Source: Staphylococcus croceilyticus (lineage in GTDB: Bacteria > Bacillota > Bacilli > Staphylococcales > Staphylococcaceae). Taken from it: a DNA stretch of 51,488 nucleotides. Of this stretch, positions 41,156-49,898 are shown piece after piece. The stretch covers positions 1 through 51,488 of the forward strand of contig NZ_PPRD01000011.1 in assembly GCF_002902575.1 (NCBI RefSeq), given 5' to 3'. The translations under genes were made by a program, and so were the position numbers. The notes beneath the pieces are model-generated. The model saw nothing but the letters and a program-made list of their open reading frames with translations, was not told the origin of the DNA and searched no databases. The first letter of the stretch is position 1. Each line of letters starts with the position of its first letter.

Positions 41156-43357
41156 ATGGAACTATTAGAAGCTTTTCTCTTATTTATTTGTGCAGTAATT
41201 ATTAGTTCTATTATTTATAATAGGTTCCCTAAAATTCCTACTGCTTTTATTCAAATTGCACTAGGTGTCTGCCTTTTTATCCTCCCTATTCCAATTCATT
41301 TCGAATTTGAATCTGAAGTATTTATGATGGCAGTCATCGCACCATTATTATTTGTCGAAGGGACTCACGTTTCTCGTACAAAATTAATGGAGTATCGCAA
41401 ACCTGTTATTCTAATGGCGATGGGATTGGTATTTACGACCGTTATTGGTGTAGGCTTCTTTATCCATTGGATTTGGCCTAGTTTACCTATGCCTGCAGCA
41501 TTTGCTATCGCAGCCATTCTCTGCCCTACCGATGCCGTAGCAGTTTCAGCTATTACAAAAGGTAAAGTCCTGCCTAAAGGTTCGATGTCCATCTTAGAAG
41601 GCGAATCATTACTTAACGATGCTGCTGGTATCATTTCATTTAAAATTGCAGTTACTGCGTTAGTTACAGGCAGTTTTTCAGCTTTTGACGCTATTGGCCA
41701 ATTTATTATTTCGACTATCCTAGGTATTTTAGTAGGTATTATTGGTGGGGCATTAGTAGTTCGATTAAGAATTTATTTAACTGCAAACAAAGGTTTAAAA
41801 GATAGTAATACATTAACATTTATCCAATTACTTACACCTTTTGCGATTTATTTTATTGGGGAAGAAGTGCATGCCTCTGGGATTATCGCTGTCGTTGTAG
41901 CTGGATTAATTCACGGCTTAGAACGTGATCGTTTAATTCGCGCCCAAACTGAATTACAAATGAACTACAACCAAATTTGGAACACATTAAGTTACGCATT
42001 AAATGGTTTCGTCTTTGTTGTATTAGGTTTCATTGTGCCTGAAGTATTTATGGAAATTATTCATAAAGAACCTCAAAATATCACTTTCCTTATTATGATC
42101 TCATTACTGATTGCACTCGCGATTTATGTCTTCAGATACATATGGGTGTATTTATGGTTCAAAGATTTTTATTATCCTAAAAATGTGCAGTCCTACCTTG
42201 ATGAGGAAGAAGACGCTGGCCCGCCTAAGCGTAGTCATTATGCGTTTATCATGACGATGTGTGGTATTCATGGTACCATCTCGCTTTCCATGGCATTGAC
42301 CTTGCCTTATATGATGAATGGCAATCATGAATTTACTTATCGCAATGATTTATTATTTATTGCATCGTTAATGGTATTAATTAGTTTAATTATGGCGCAA
42401 ATTGTTTTACCTATCATTACTCCTTCTGAAAAAGTCTCAGATTTCAAAGGCATGACCTATCAATCTGCTAAAATCTTTATGGTTCAGAACGTGCTTGATG
42501 CCTTTAAGAAAAAAGCTAAAGACAATAAAAATGTAGATTATCGTCCAATTCTCAACCAATATTTTAATGAATTATCGTTCTTAATTAATATGGAACCAGA
42601 TAATCAAAATACAAAAGAATTGCGTCGTTTACAGGAGATTGCCGAAAAAGAAGAAACTGAAACACTTGAACGTTTAATTGACAAAGGACGTATTTCTAAA
42701 AAAGACTTAACAGACTATCGTAACGTGATGGAATTCAGTCAATCTTATCGTGAAATGTCATTTGTGCGTAAAGTAAGCCGTCTTTTCAAAATGCTCTTCC
42801 TCCGCTTTAAAGCTAGAAAAGATTCACGTAAGGAAGCACACAAAATTCATAAAGAAGACCGTGCGCTTATGCGTGAAGAACATAAAGCAACGTCTAAAGA
42901 GGATCATGCATCCATCAAAGAAAAACGTGAAGAGTATAAACAAGAACGTCATAAAGTGAAAGAAGAACGTAAAGCTCAACGAAAAGCATATAAAAATAGC
43001 TTCAACAAAGTACAACAAATTATGCGTGTCGTAAATCACAACATTATTATGAGAATGCGTGAAGAACAAAATAGTTCAAACGTACTTGAAGTCAGTTTAA
43101 TTATTAACCAATATCATGCGTTATCACGTACAATTCGCCACAATCAAAACAGAAAACAACAAAAAGAAGAAAACAAAGACGTTTATGCCTTAACAACACA
43201 ACAACAACATGAGGTAAAACTTGAAGCCTTATACATTCAACGTCAATTACTCGATGAATTAATTTCTCGCAATAAAATATCTAATGAAATTGCGACACAG
43301 TTGCGTGAAAATATAAACTATAACGAAATCGTGTTAGCACACGAAGCACAACATTAA
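41156..43357 (+). CDS. CPA1-type Na+(K+)/H+ antiporter with long coiled-coil tail
   Basis: A 733-residue antiporter of the monovalent cation:proton antiporter-1 (NhaP-like) family. Residues 1-430 form the membrane domain of about 12 helices. The conserved CPTDAVAVSAITK (near residue 125) and EGESLLNDAAGIISF (near 145-160) contain the ion-site residues. Residues about 430-733 form a cytoplasmic tail with a charged stretch KEAHKIHKEDRALMREEHKA and a repeated K/E-rich coiled coil, longer than in many homologues and without a recognisable RCK/TrkA domain. It probably exchanges Na+ or K+ for H+ in pH and salt homeostasis. RBS AAAGGAG. It is convergent with the KimA-type transporter. Confidence 0.88.
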   Translation: MELLEAFLLFICAVIISSIIYNRFPKIPTAFIQIALGVCLFILPIPIHFEFESEVFMMAVIAPLLFVEGTHVSRTKLMEYRKPVILMAMGLVFTTVIGVGFFIHWIWPSLPMPAAFAIAAILCPTDAVAVSAITKGKVLPKGSMSILEGESLLNDAAGIISFKIAVTALVTGSFSAFDAIGQFIISTILGILVGIIGGALVVRLRIYLTANKGLKDSNTLTFIQLLTPFAIYFIGEEVHASGIIAVVVAGLIHGLERDRLIRAQTELQMNYNQIWNTLSYALNGFVFVVLGFIVPEVFMEIIHKEPQNITFLIMISLLIALAIYVFRYIWVYLWFKDFYYPKNVQSYLDEEEDAGPPKRSHYAFIMTMCGIHGTISLSMALTLPYMMNGNHEFTYRNDLLFIASLMVLISLIMAQIVLPIITPSEKVSDFKGMTYQSAKIFMVQNVLDAFKKKAKDNKNVDYRPILNQYFNELSFLINMEPDNQNTKELRRLQEIAEKEETETLERLIDKGRISKKDLTDYRNVMEFSQSYREMSFVRKVSRLFKMLFLRFKARKDSRKEAHKIHKEDRALMREEHKATSKEDHASIKEKREEYKQERHKVKEERKAQRKAYKNSFNKVQQIMRVVNHNIIMRMREEQNSSNVLEVSLIINQYHALSRTIRHNQNRKQQKEENKDVYALTTQQQHEVKLEALYIQRQLLDELISRNKISNEIATQLRENINYNEIVLAHEAQH

Positions 43358-43366
43358 TTAATTAAG

Positions 43367-43410
43367 AAAGCAGGAACCTGAAAAATAACATTTCAAGTTC
43401 CTGCTTTTTA
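43367..43410. terminator. Bidirectional terminator between the antiporter and KimA-type genes
   Basis: AAAGCAGGAAC pairs with GTTCCTGCTTT around a 19-nt loop; T-runs flank both sides. It abuts the KimA-type stop codon. Confidence 0.9.
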
Positions 43411-45237
43411 CTATTTCTGTAATTTAAATGGCACTGTCGCTAAAATAACATTTTTTTGATAGAATAAGTGCATTTTCAAACGAATACTCGTTTGGTTGTG
43501 CAAGAAATTATGCCATGATTTTTTAGTGATAAACTGTGGTACTACTACAGTAATCACATAATTTTTATCATTTGCTTTTTTATTAATTTTATCAATAAAG
43601 CGTGAAATCGGACGAATCACACTACGGTATTCTGAATGTAAGATAACTAAACGCACGTCTGGGAAATGGTTTTTCCACTTTTCAGCAAAAGCTTTATCCG
43701 CTTCATCACCAAATGAAACGTGCACGGCGATAACATCATCCGCAATCATCTGTGCATAATAAACAGATTTATCAATCGCAGATGTAATTGTACTTACTGG
43801 AACAACTGCTAAGTTTTTATCAACAATTGGCATATCCTGTATCATTGCAGTTGATTTCAATTGTTTCGCAATATCTTTGTAGTGACTATTGATACGTAAG
43901 AATACGTAAACAACAATAGGTAAAAAGATTAAAATTGGCCATACATGTGAAAATTTAGTAATCAAGAAAATCATAAATACGATGAAAGTGATTGTGCCAC
44001 CCACTGCATTCGCAATAAGTTTTGTAGCCCAACCTTTTTCGCGTCCTTTAACCCATTTAAGTACCATACCGAATTGTGCTAACGTAAATGGAATAAACAC
44101 ACCTACTGCATATAACGGAATTAAGTTCTCAGTTTTACCCTTGAAAATAATGATTAATAAAATCGCACACACGCCTAAAGTAATAATTGAGTTAGAGTAA
44201 CCTAAGCGGTCACCACGCACTCTGAACATACGTGGCATATATTTATCTTTCGCCATACTTGCCGCTAACATTGGGAAAGCTGTAAAACCAGTATTGGCAG
44301 CTAATACAAGAATCATTACTGTAGTAGCTTGTACAAAGTAATAGCCCACATTATGTCCTAAAATATTCGCTGCTAATTGCGATAATACTGTCGTTTCAGT
44401 TTGTGGCATAATACCATACCAATATGCTAAGCCTACAATACCTACTAATAAGAAGGCTAAGATACCCCCCATAGTCACTAATGTTTTAACGGCATTTTTA
44501 GGACCTGGATCTTTAAAGTTCGTAACAGCATTGGAAATTGCTTCTACACCTGTAAGAGATGAAGCCCCTGAAGAAAAGGCTTTTAATAACAGGAATAACG
44601 TCACACCTGGTACGGCTGTACCTACGCTTGCATGCATATGAGGTGTCGCTTGACCTGTCGCAACTTTCCAAACACCGACAATAATCATAATAATTAACCC
44701 GATAATAAATAAATAAACTGGATATGATAATACAGTGGCTGATTCAGTTAAACCACGTAAATTCATAATCAAAATAAATAACACTAATAAACATGCGATT
44801 AATACTTTGTGATGATATAAAGATGGAAAGGCTGCCACAAATGCATCAGCACCTGACGCAATACTAACAGCTACCGTCAATATATAATCGACAAGTAAAG
44901 AACCACCTGCAAGTAAGCCCCATTTTTCTCCTAAGTTTGTCTTAGACACCATGTAGGCGCCGCCACCTTTAGGATAGGCATAAATAATTTGGCGATACGA
45001 TAAGATTAACGCAGCCAATAGAATTAATACCGCACAAGCAATAGGTAACGTATACCAAGATGCAATTGCTCCTATAACAGATAATGTGATTAAAATTTGT
45101 TCAGGACCATATGCAACGGATGATAAGGCATCGGATGATAAAATGGCTAGCGCTTTGAAATTACTGATTTTTTCATTTTTCAAATCTCTATTTCGTTTAG
45201 GCTTACCAATTAAAAGTCTTTTAAATTGAGTGAACAT
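43411..45237 (-). CDS. KimA/YdaO-family APC potassium transporter
   Basis: A 608-residue APC-superfamily protein with 12 helices (about 30-455) and a cytoplasmic C-terminal domain (about 460-608), the architecture and length of B. subtilis KimA (YdaO), a K+/H+ symporter. The N-terminal ILSSDALSSVAYGPEQILITL and GGAYMVSKTNLGEKWG are characteristic of this group. KimA proteins can be inhibited by c-di-AMP. No c-di-AMP (ydaO) riboswitch is visible in the 286-bp upstream region, unlike in B. subtilis. Amino-acid transport is the default label for this group, so K+ specificity is inferred. Confidence 0.78.
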   Translation of the reverse strand: MFTQFKRLLIGKPKRNRDLKNEKISNFKALAILSSDALSSVAYGPEQILITLSVIGAIASWYTLPIACAVLILLAALILSYRQIIYAYPKGGGAYMVSKTNLGEKWGLLAGGSLLVDYILTVAVSIASGADAFVAAFPSLYHHKVLIACLLVLFILIMNLRGLTESATVLSYPVYLFIIGLIIMIIVGVWKVATGQATPHMHASVGTAVPGVTLFLLLKAFSSGASSLTGVEAISNAVTNFKDPGPKNAVKTLVTMGGILAFLLVGIVGLAYWYGIMPQTETTVLSQLAANILGHNVGYYFVQATTVMILVLAANTGFTAFPMLAASMAKDKYMPRMFRVRGDRLGYSNSIITLGVCAILLIIIFKGKTENLIPLYAVGVFIPFTLAQFGMVLKWVKGREKGWATKLIANAVGGTITFIVFMIFLITKFSHVWPILIFLPIVVYVFLRINSHYKDIAKQLKSTAMIQDMPIVDKNLAVVPVSTITSAIDKSVYYAQMIADDVIAVHVSFGDEADKAFAEKWKNHFPDVRLVILHSEYRSVIRPISRFIDKINKKANDKNYVITVVVPQFITKKSWHNFLHNQTSIRLKMHLFYQKNVILATVPFKLQK

Positions 45238-45523
45238 TTAACCCTTACCTCTTTTATATTCAATTTCAATGGATAAAATATACTCCCATTTCTAACAAAA
45301 GTATAGACACTTATCTAAGATTTATTAGATATTTATACTCTTTAAGTTACTTTTTACCATTATATTTTCAGGTATATTTTTATAATATAGTCATTTCAAA
45401 AATGTTGATAACAATGTATAAACCCCTTTATTGAGCTATTTTAACTAAATGTTGCTATACTAATCACAGTTATATATTTAAGTTGTTCACTATATAGAAT
45501 GTTATTTAAAGGAAATAGAAAGA

Positions 45524-47026
45524 ATGAAAAAGAAATTATTGATAAGTGGTACTATTTTGCTCATTATTATGGCTATCATTTCAATAGGTATTAAAAAGAA
45601 ACCTAGTTATTCTATGTTTAGCCCATCCTCTCAAATTTATATTGATAAAATGGTTACAAATGAAATGAAGGATGATCACATTCCTGGTATGTCGGTGTTA
45701 ATTATTAAACATAACAAAGTGTTTCTTAATAAAGGGTACGGCTACGCTAACATCGATAAGAAGATTAAAGTTTCTCCAAAGACACGTTTTGAAATTGCAT
45801 CTAATACTAAAGCATTTACTGGCTATGCCATCATGCAACTAGTAGAAGACGGTAAAATTAAACTAAATGATAACGTAAGTAAGTACATACCTGGATTTTA
45901 TATGAAGTATAAAGGTAAGAAAGAAGACATTACTGTTGATCAGTTAATCGCACAAACAAGTGGTATCCCTGGCGGTATTACTGATAACGATAAAATCACT
46001 AAAAAGAATAATAATTTAGCTGGTATAGTCGAGAGTATTAAAGGACGTACACTTGATACGAAGCCTGGCAAACAGTTCCAGTATTCCAATATGAACTACG
46101 ACATGTTAGGCCTCATCGTACAAAATGTTTCTCATGAATCTTATTCAAATTATATAAAGAATCATATTTTCAAACCATTGAATATGCGTCACTCAACTAC
46201 TAAAGAAAGTAACGACAAAAAAGCATACGATGCTCAAGGATATAAAGTGAAATATAGTAAGCCTTATGCTTATAATCCAGATTTCAATCTTGGTGATAAT
46301 CCTGCTGCTTATATGATGACAGGCACTAAAGATTTAGAACCTTGGATTCGTTTCCAACTCAACACACATTCTAAGCAAAGTACATTAATTAAAGAAACGC
46401 ATCAACCTAAAGTTGAAACCGAACAAAAATCTGCGCCAACAAGTTATGCTACTGGTTGGTTCGTAGACGAGAGTGCGAAAGATAAATTGGTTTATCACCC
46501 TGGCACATTAGAGAACTATTCATCATATATTATTTTAAACCCTAAAAAAGATTACGGCATCGTTGTGCTTGCGAACGCCTATTCTAAAAATGTTCCAGAA
46601 CTTGCACAGCATTTAAACACTCAGATGAGTGCGAATCGACATGTCACAACACTTCAAAATTTAATCAATCAATGGCAAGGTATTATTATTGCGCTCACAG
46701 TTATCATATGCCTAGCTATTATTAGTGTTTTAGTGTTCATTTACCGACTCATTGCTAAACATAAACCTGTACAGTTCAATTTTAAATCACGTAATAATAA
46801 ACTACGAATCTTGATGTTGGTATTGGCCTTTGCACTGACTATAGGCATCATTCATTTATTACCATCGATTGTTCTAGCTAATACAGACTGGCATTTCATC
46901 ATGTCGTGGCTACCTACTTCTGCTAAATTAGCATTAATGAGCATACTCATACTTTTAACAAGTTTATTCGCATTTTTATTCTTGAACATTATAACAACCA
47001 CCTCTAGCTCAAAAGATAAGAAATAG
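45524..47026 (+). CDS. flp: Flp-type serine hydrolase, beta-lactamase family (FmtA-like protein)
   Basis: A 500-residue membrane-anchored protein. A single N-terminal helix (6-24) precedes an extracellular penicillin-binding-protein-like beta-lactamase fold domain: S93-N-T-K96 (SxxK nucleophile), Y187-S188-N189 (YxN) and H325-P-G327 (HxG). Three more helices close the C-terminus (about 388-412, 428-452, 466-488). It follows the S. aureus Flp pattern closely (KGYGYxxxDKK, ASNTKAFTG, YSNMNYD). Flp and FmtA are thought to act on teichoic-acid D-alanine or cell-wall peptides; the enzyme here is likely an esterase or carboxypeptidase. RBS AAAGGA. It is followed 85 bp on by a YidC-type gene. Confidence 0.85.
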   Translation: MKKKLLISGTILLIIMAIISIGIKKKPSYSMFSPSSQIYIDKMVTNEMKDDHIPGMSVLIIKHNKVFLNKGYGYANIDKKIKVSPKTRFEIASNTKAFTGYAIMQLVEDGKIKLNDNVSKYIPGFYMKYKGKKEDITVDQLIAQTSGIPGGITDNDKITKKNNNLAGIVESIKGRTLDTKPGKQFQYSNMNYDMLGLIVQNVSHESYSNYIKNHIFKPLNMRHSTTKESNDKKAYDAQGYKVKYSKPYAYNPDFNLGDNPAAYMMTGTKDLEPWIRFQLNTHSKQSTLIKETHQPKVETEQKSAPTSYATGWFVDESAKDKLVYHPGTLENYSSYIILNPKKDYGIVVLANAYSKNVPELAQHLNTQMSANRHVTTLQNLINQWQGIIIALTVIICLAIISVLVFIYRLIAKHKPVQFNFKSRNNKLRILMLVLAFALTIGIIHLLPSIVLANTDWHFIMSWLPTSAKLALMSILILLTSLFAFLFLNIITTTSSSKDKK

Positions 47027-47111
47027 TTAATATAAAAAAGTATGAAATATGTTAAGCTAATCATACTAAAGACTAAGATTATTAAAGACCTCAATGCATA
47101 GGAGTAGAGAC

Positions 47112-47969
47112 ATGAAAAAGAAATGGTCCTTATTCTTTATGAGTCTAATCATCTTACTAGCAGGGTGCGATTATTCTCACAAAGAAGATCAACATGGGTT
47201 CTTTTACACAATATTTGTCAGACCAATGGATGCGTTACTACATTTTTTAGGACGCTCATTCCATGATAATTATGGCTTGGCAATTATCGTTATTGTGCTG
47301 ATTATCCGTCTTGTGTTGATGCCTTTAATGTTTGTTCAAGTTAAAAATATTCACGTCGTTCGCGGCAAAACAAAAGTTGTTAAACCTGAAATCGATAAAA
47401 TCCAAGAAAAAATTAAACAAGCTAAAACACCTGAAGAAAAAAGTGCAGCAAATAAATTATTAATGAAAAAATACAACGATTACGGTATCAATCCATTTAA
47501 GAATTTAATTGGAACATTACCTATTTTAATTCAAATCCCTATCTTATTAGGGTTATATACTTGCATTAAATATCCAACAAGTGGCGGTATTATTCAACAT
47601 CCTCACTTCTTATGGTTTAACTTAATGCATACGGATATCGCTATGACTTGTATCGCTGCCTTCCTTTACTTTATTCAACCATTAGTGAACTCCATTCACT
47701 ATCCTAAGAATGAACGTAGATCGTATTACGTCATGATGATTTTATCTCCATTATTTATCATCTACGCTTCTCTACAATCTGCTTCAGCACTTAGTTTATA
47801 TTGGGCGGTAAGTGCAACATTCTTAATTATTCAAATGCATTTTGCACATAGTCACTATGCTAAGATTGGTAAAGCTGAAGGTGAAAAGTTAAAACAACGT
47901 ATTGAACGCCAACGCCGTGAATCAGATACACCATCGCAAACAGAACCTACACAAGAGAAAGAACAATAA
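47112..47969 (+). CDS. YidC/Oxa1-type membrane insertase lipoprotein
   Basis: A 285-residue lipoprotein insertase. The signal peptide ends at LLAGC (C18). The OxaI domain is preserved: helix 1 NYGLAIIVIVLIIRLVLMPL with the conserved arginine (R in LIIRLV), an amphipathic loop EKIKQAKTPEEKSAANKLLMKKY, helix 2 LIGTLPILIQIPILLGLY, and helices 3 to 5 in the rest, with a basic tail. Compared with the S. aureus YidC I recall, it is somewhat diverged (for example VFRSL-type regions differ) and could be a second paralogue of the genome. Start at 47112, after GGAG, since an upstream ATG (47094) precedes the RBS. Convergent terminator follows. Confidence 0.85.
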   Translation: MKKKWSLFFMSLIILLAGCDYSHKEDQHGFFYTIFVRPMDALLHFLGRSFHDNYGLAIIVIVLIIRLVLMPLMFVQVKNIHVVRGKTKVVKPEIDKIQEKIKQAKTPEEKSAANKLLMKKYNDYGINPFKNLIGTLPILIQIPILLGLYTCIKYPTSGGIIQHPHFLWFNLMHTDIAMTCIAAFLYFIQPLVNSIHYPKNERRSYYVMMILSPLFIIYASLQSASALSLYWAVSATFLIIQMHFAHSHYAKIGKAEGEKLKQRIERQRRESDTPSQTEPTQEKEQ

Positions 47970-47978
47970 ATTCAAATA

Positions 47979-48018
47979 CAAAGGGAGCTGAAACCGCAAT
48001 GTGTTTCAACTCCCTTTT
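47979..48018 (+). terminator. Terminator after the YidC-type gene
   Basis: AAAGGGAG-C-TGAAAC pairs with GTTTCAACTCCCTTT, followed by TTTT on the plus strand. Confidence 0.75.
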
Positions 48019-48023
48019 CATTA

Positions 48024-48104
48024 TTAATCCTTTATTTCATTTAAACGTTGCACTAATCTTGTGCCAATTAATCCAGTCGCGCCTGTTACAAATATTTTAG
48101 CCAT
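48024..48104 (-). pseudogene. N-terminal remnant of an NAD(P)-dependent epimerase/reductase
   Basis: A 26-residue open frame, MAKIFVTGATGLIGTRLVQR then LNEIKD and stop, begins with a clear Rossmann nucleotide-binding start (TGATGLIG, the GxxGxxG motif) typical of atypical SDR/epimerase proteins of 210-300 residues, and has AAAGGTGA ahead of its ATG. It stops after the first helix; no continuation is found in the 24 bp between its stop and the upstream terminator region. The rest of the gene has been deleted. Whether the fragment is translated is not known. Confidence 0.7.
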
Positions 48105-48158
48105 GCTTTATACTCACCTTTCTATCTCTTTTTTGAAAATGAATATCCAAACTTGTAC

Positions 48159-48632
48159 TTATTTTCCAGAAGTTCGAACTAAATCAATGGTATTCATCCA
48201 TACAATATGACCTAGCAATTCTGAAATACGCTCTTCAATTGGCAAATCTTTAACTGGAGGCGTCAATTGCAGTTTCGGTAAAATATATTCATGGAATGCG
48301 ATATGCACGGCTATACCGAATAATGAACCTTTTAAAGCCGTAACCTTTGAACATTTTTCAGCTAATAAACCATAAGCGAATGCATTAGCTACTGAAAAAC
48401 CATAATGAATGCCCATTACTGTCACAGGAACATCATTTCCGTTGTAGCGATACGTTGCATTCTTAATATTCTCAGGTAACTCTAATTTATTGAGTAATGT
48501 CATTGGTGGTGGCTCTTCATCGCGTTCAGGAGTTCTAGGAGGCACTAGACCTTCCCAGCCCATCTTTACAGCACCACTTAACAGGCCGCCTACAACACCA
48601 GTCATAAGGATACGTTTCGTTGTTTGATTCAT
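48159..48632 (-). CDS. YagU-family (DUF1440) membrane protein
   Basis: A 157-residue protein resembling the YagU family. The first 25 residues contain a helix (ILMTGVVGGLLSGAVKMGWEGLVPP) with the family's Gly-rich start and the K-x-G-W-E/PPR sequence; two more hydrophobic stretches follow (MGIHYGFSVANAFAYGLLAE and LKGSLFGIAVHIAFHEYILP). YagU has been linked with acid resistance in E. coli. I start at the ATG at 48632, 11 bases after GGAG; the upstream GTG (48641) is too close to it. It is not a gene I expect in every staphylococcus, so it may be accessory. The function is uncertain. Confidence 0.7.
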   Translation of the reverse strand: MNQTTKRILMTGVVGGLLSGAVKMGWEGLVPPRTPERDEEPPPMTLLNKLELPENIKNATYRYNGNDVPVTVMGIHYGFSVANAFAYGLLAEKCSKVTALKGSLFGIAVHIAFHEYILPKLQLTPPVKDLPIEERISELLGHIVWMNTIDLVRTSGK

Positions 48633-48720
48633 TATTATCACAACTCCTATTTTGTCGATAATCTTTTCAATTATTTATGGTTTTACCCCAAAATTCAAAT
48701 TTTTAAAAGTAAATATAATT

Positions 48721-48762
48721 AAAGCCTTTGAATATCACATTTACATGCAACTTCAAAGGCTG
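48721..48762 (-). terminator. Terminator after panE
   Basis: AGCCTTTGAA pairs with TTCAAAGGCT around a loop of about 20 nt; the minus strand continues TTTAATTATATTT. Confidence 0.65.
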
Positions 48763-48774
48763 AAAATATTTGGC

Positions 48775-49707
48775 TTATTTCGCGTGTCGTTGTTCTTCTT
48801 TAGCATGAACCATATTAGCTACAAATTGGTTAACTGGCGCCTCGATATGATGTTCCGCACCTAATTTAGCCACAGCGCCATTAATATAGTCAATCTCAGT
48901 TAAACGATTATTATTAATTAAATCCTGATACATTGATGGGAAATGAGGCCCTACTTTATCGTTTAAATCGATAAGATAATTGTAAACTTCATCTGCGTTT
49001 AAATGTACCCCATCCACTGTCGCAACTTGAACAATTTCTTGAGTGATTTTATAAACAAGTTTTCTCGCATAATCACTTTCATTTAGATTAGATAAACGAC
49101 ATTCTAAAATAGTACATAATGCATTTGCCGTACCATTTACACAAATTTTCTTCCAAATTGATTGTTGTAAATCTTCGCTTTTATGAGGATTAAGTTTTGC
49201 TTTTTCTAAAATATCAAATACTGTATCCACATTAGGTCTTCCTTCTTCTACAAATGCGCCAATTTCAACAGGACCAGCGCCCATCAAATGCGTATGTCCT
49301 GGAGACTCTAAACCAGCTGTCCAAGTTGTTACACCTCTTACAATGCGCGCTTCATCAACATAGTTTGCAATTTTACGCTCATGTTTTAAGCCATTCATCG
49401 TACAAACCATAATCGTGTTGTCATGAATGTGCGATTGAATATGTTGTAACATGTCTTGAAGTTGCATGGCTTTAGTGAATAAAAAGATAACATCATACTT
49501 AGCATCCTCAGGTATTTCCGTATCTTGGTACATAGGAATATTCAAATGGTGTTGTTCTCCATTAATATCAATATGTAAGCCCTCATTTTTGACGGCTGAA
49601 GCTTGAGGTTCCCAACCATCAATTAAGGTTACGTCATAACCTTGTCGATATAACATTGCGCCAAATCCACTACCTAACGCCCCTGAACCAGCAATCGCTA
49701 TTTTCAT
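48775..49707 (-). CDS. panE: 2-dehydropantoate 2-reductase (ketopantoate reductase)
   Basis: A 310-residue NADPH-dependent enzyme that makes pantoate for coenzyme A. The N-terminus IAIAGSGALGSGFGAMLYRQG has the GxGxxG nucleotide-binding motif. VCTMNGLKHE, the SIWKKICVNGTANALCTI helix with the catalytic lysine in KK, and the LTEIDYINGAVAKLGAEHHIEAPVNQ motif (substrate Glu/Asn) are conserved. Length is normal. It is alone; no panBCD genes are in this window. A gene of the same family could instead reduce another 2-oxo acid. Confidence 0.88.
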   Translation of the reverse strand: MKIAIAGSGALGSGFGAMLYRQGYDVTLIDGWEPQASAVKNEGLHIDINGEQHHLNIPMYQDTEIPEDAKYDVIFLFTKAMQLQDMLQHIQSHIHDNTIMVCTMNGLKHERKIANYVDEARIVRGVTTWTAGLESPGHTHLMGAGPVEIGAFVEEGRPNVDTVFDILEKAKLNPHKSEDLQQSIWKKICVNGTANALCTILECRLSNLNESDYARKLVYKITQEIVQVATVDGVHLNADEVYNYLIDLNDKVGPHFPSMYQDLINNNRLTEIDYINGAVAKLGAEHHIEAPVNQFVANMVHAKEEQRHAK

Positions 49708-49828
49708 ATGTCATAACTCCTTTTTTTGTTAATGATGATTTTAAAATACTACTTAGCCTATTATCAGTCAATATTATTTGCTAAATATTCTTAAATTTCA
49801 GATAAATAAATCCTCTCTTTTTTATTGA

Positions 49829-49887
49829 AAAATGGGAACGACACAGAAATCTGGTTTAATAAAGGATTCCTATATCATTCCCATTTA
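49829..49887. terminator. Terminator between norB-like gene and panE promoter
   Basis: AAATGGGAA with imperfect extension GACACAGAAATC pairs with GATTCCTATATC and TTCCCATTT. On the minus strand T-rich sequence follows the stem after the efflux gene. Confidence 0.6.
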
Positions 49888-49898
49888 AGGATATAATA

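Noticed and set aside
42824..43069. 81-residue minus-strand ORF in the antiporter tail
   Set aside because: Phe-rich antisense translation of the K/E-rich coiled coil; a composition artefact.
45238..45523. c-di-AMP (ydaO) riboswitch upstream of the KimA-type gene
   Set aside because: The region is AT-rich and lacks the conserved purine-rich motifs and stems of that riboswitch.
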